This document shows, piece by piece, positions 13,063-13,275 of a stretch of DNA of 13,275 nt. Source of the stretch: Mariniphaga sp964624645 (GTDB taxonomy: Bacteria > Bacteroidota > Bacteroidia > Bacteroidales > Prolixibacteraceae); assembly GCA_964624645.1 (NCBI GenBank), contig CAZVAD010000075.1:1-13275 (forward strand), written 5' to 3'. The notes beneath the pieces are model-generated. The model had not been told where the DNA came from. It was given only the letters and a program-made list of their open reading frames with translations, and searched no databases. Position 1 is the stretch's first letter; each line of letters begins with the position of its first letter. Both the position numbers and the translations under genes were made by a program.

Positions 13063-13275
13063 TTAAAGCAAGCCTTTGCCTTTCAAAATTTGAAATTCAT
13101 ACTCGAAATTGGGAGTGAGTACCCCTTTCCCCAGACTGTTTTCTATCTGGTTTTTTGTCCAGAACCGGGCTTCGGTTACCTCATCGGAATGGCTGCGGTA
13201 GTTCTTAAAATCATAGGTTACGAAAAGATAAACCAACTCCTTTTCCACTTCTGATTCCCAGACATAAACCCCGAT
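13063..13275 (-). CDS. Nudix hydrolase, C-terminal part (5' end outside window)
   Basis: The frame is open to the window edge and shows the last 70 residues, beginning IGVYVWESEVEKELVYLF. The pattern E-K-E-L-V-Y-L-F-V-T-Y-D followed by SDEVTEARFWTKNQIENSLGKG and LTPNFEYEFQIL is the usual C-terminal half of the IPP-isomerase-like Nudix hydrolases of Bacteroidota. The catalytic Nudix box (GX5EX7REUXEEXGU) would lie upstream and is not seen, so activity and substrate cannot be judged. The GTG at 13248 is internal to the domain and is not the start. The stop at 13063-13065 faces the RsmI-like gene. Confidence 0.72.
   Translation of the reverse strand: MGVYVWESEVEKELVYLFVTYDFKNYRSHSDEVTEARFWTKNQIENSLGKGVLTPNFEYEFQILKGKGLL

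Noticed and set aside
13060..13074. GGCTT-AAAGC-AAGCC hairpin between the RsmI-like and Nudix genes
   Set aside because: It has 5 bp, overlaps the Nudix stop and last codons, and is followed by only TTT; it could be chance.
1..13275. CRISPR array, insertion sequence, prophage or attachment site
   Set aside because: No regularly spaced repeats, transposase or integrase genes were seen. The tRNA-Arg 3' end has no visible direct repeat within the window.

Overview
The window looks like chromosomal DNA from a member of the Bacteroidota, most likely an environmental Bacteroidales/Marinilabiliales-type bacterium; genus cannot be told. The evidence is: promoter boxes of the Bacteroidota form (TTG near -33, TAnnTTTG near -7) with A-rich leaders in place of Shine-Dalgarno sites; a short lipoprotein signal followed by a Bacteroidota-type surface-export motif; a long-form PPi-dependent phosphofructokinase; the short Bacteroidota paralogue of RsmI; and AsnA-type asparagine synthetase. 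By eye the base composition is mid-40s % GC with AT-rich intergenic gaps.

Layout, left to right. (1) Positions 3-572 carry the C-terminal end of a Type ISP-like restriction-modification enzyme, the only accessory or defence gene in view. (2) On the minus strand is a probable two-gene unit: an FKBP-type prolyl isomerase lipoprotein (1360-1863), then a cytidylate-kinase-like P-loop protein (597-1313). (3) A 364-bp divergent gap (1864-2227) holds several inverted repeats and looks like a small dispersed repeat element. (4) A YyaL/SPATA20-type thioredoxin-domain protein (2228-4255, +) converges, with only 7 bp between stops, on a secreted or lipid-anchored prolyl oligopeptidase (4263-6335, -). 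(5) A CNNM/CorC-like membrane protein (6616-7689, +) and PPi-phosphofructokinase (7815-9470, +) follow; a strong bidirectional terminator (9493-9533) separates pfp from a small outer-membrane beta-barrel protein (9585-10064, -). (6) The minus strand then carries tRNA-Arg(UCU) with its own terminator, asnA (10316-11350) and a PhnP-like metallo-beta-lactamase-fold hydrolase (11474-12259). (7) An RsmI-like methyltransferase (12326-13027, +) is divergent from that hydrolase and converges on the 3' part of a Nudix hydrolase (13063-13275, -).

These are mostly unlinked housekeeping genes: glycolysis (PPi-PFK), amino-acid synthesis (AsnA), envelope protein folding and proteolysis (FKBP lipoprotein, prolyl oligopeptidase), nucleotide or RNA modification (kinase-like, RsmI-like, Nudix) and ion transport. 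I see no phage, IS element, CRISPR array or multi-gene defence island. I do not find a convincing new multi-gene system. The items most worth a second look are non-coding: the structured 2000-2116 repeat region, the palindrome cluster where the pfp -33 box should be, and the palindrome wedged between promoter and start codon of the RsmI-like gene.
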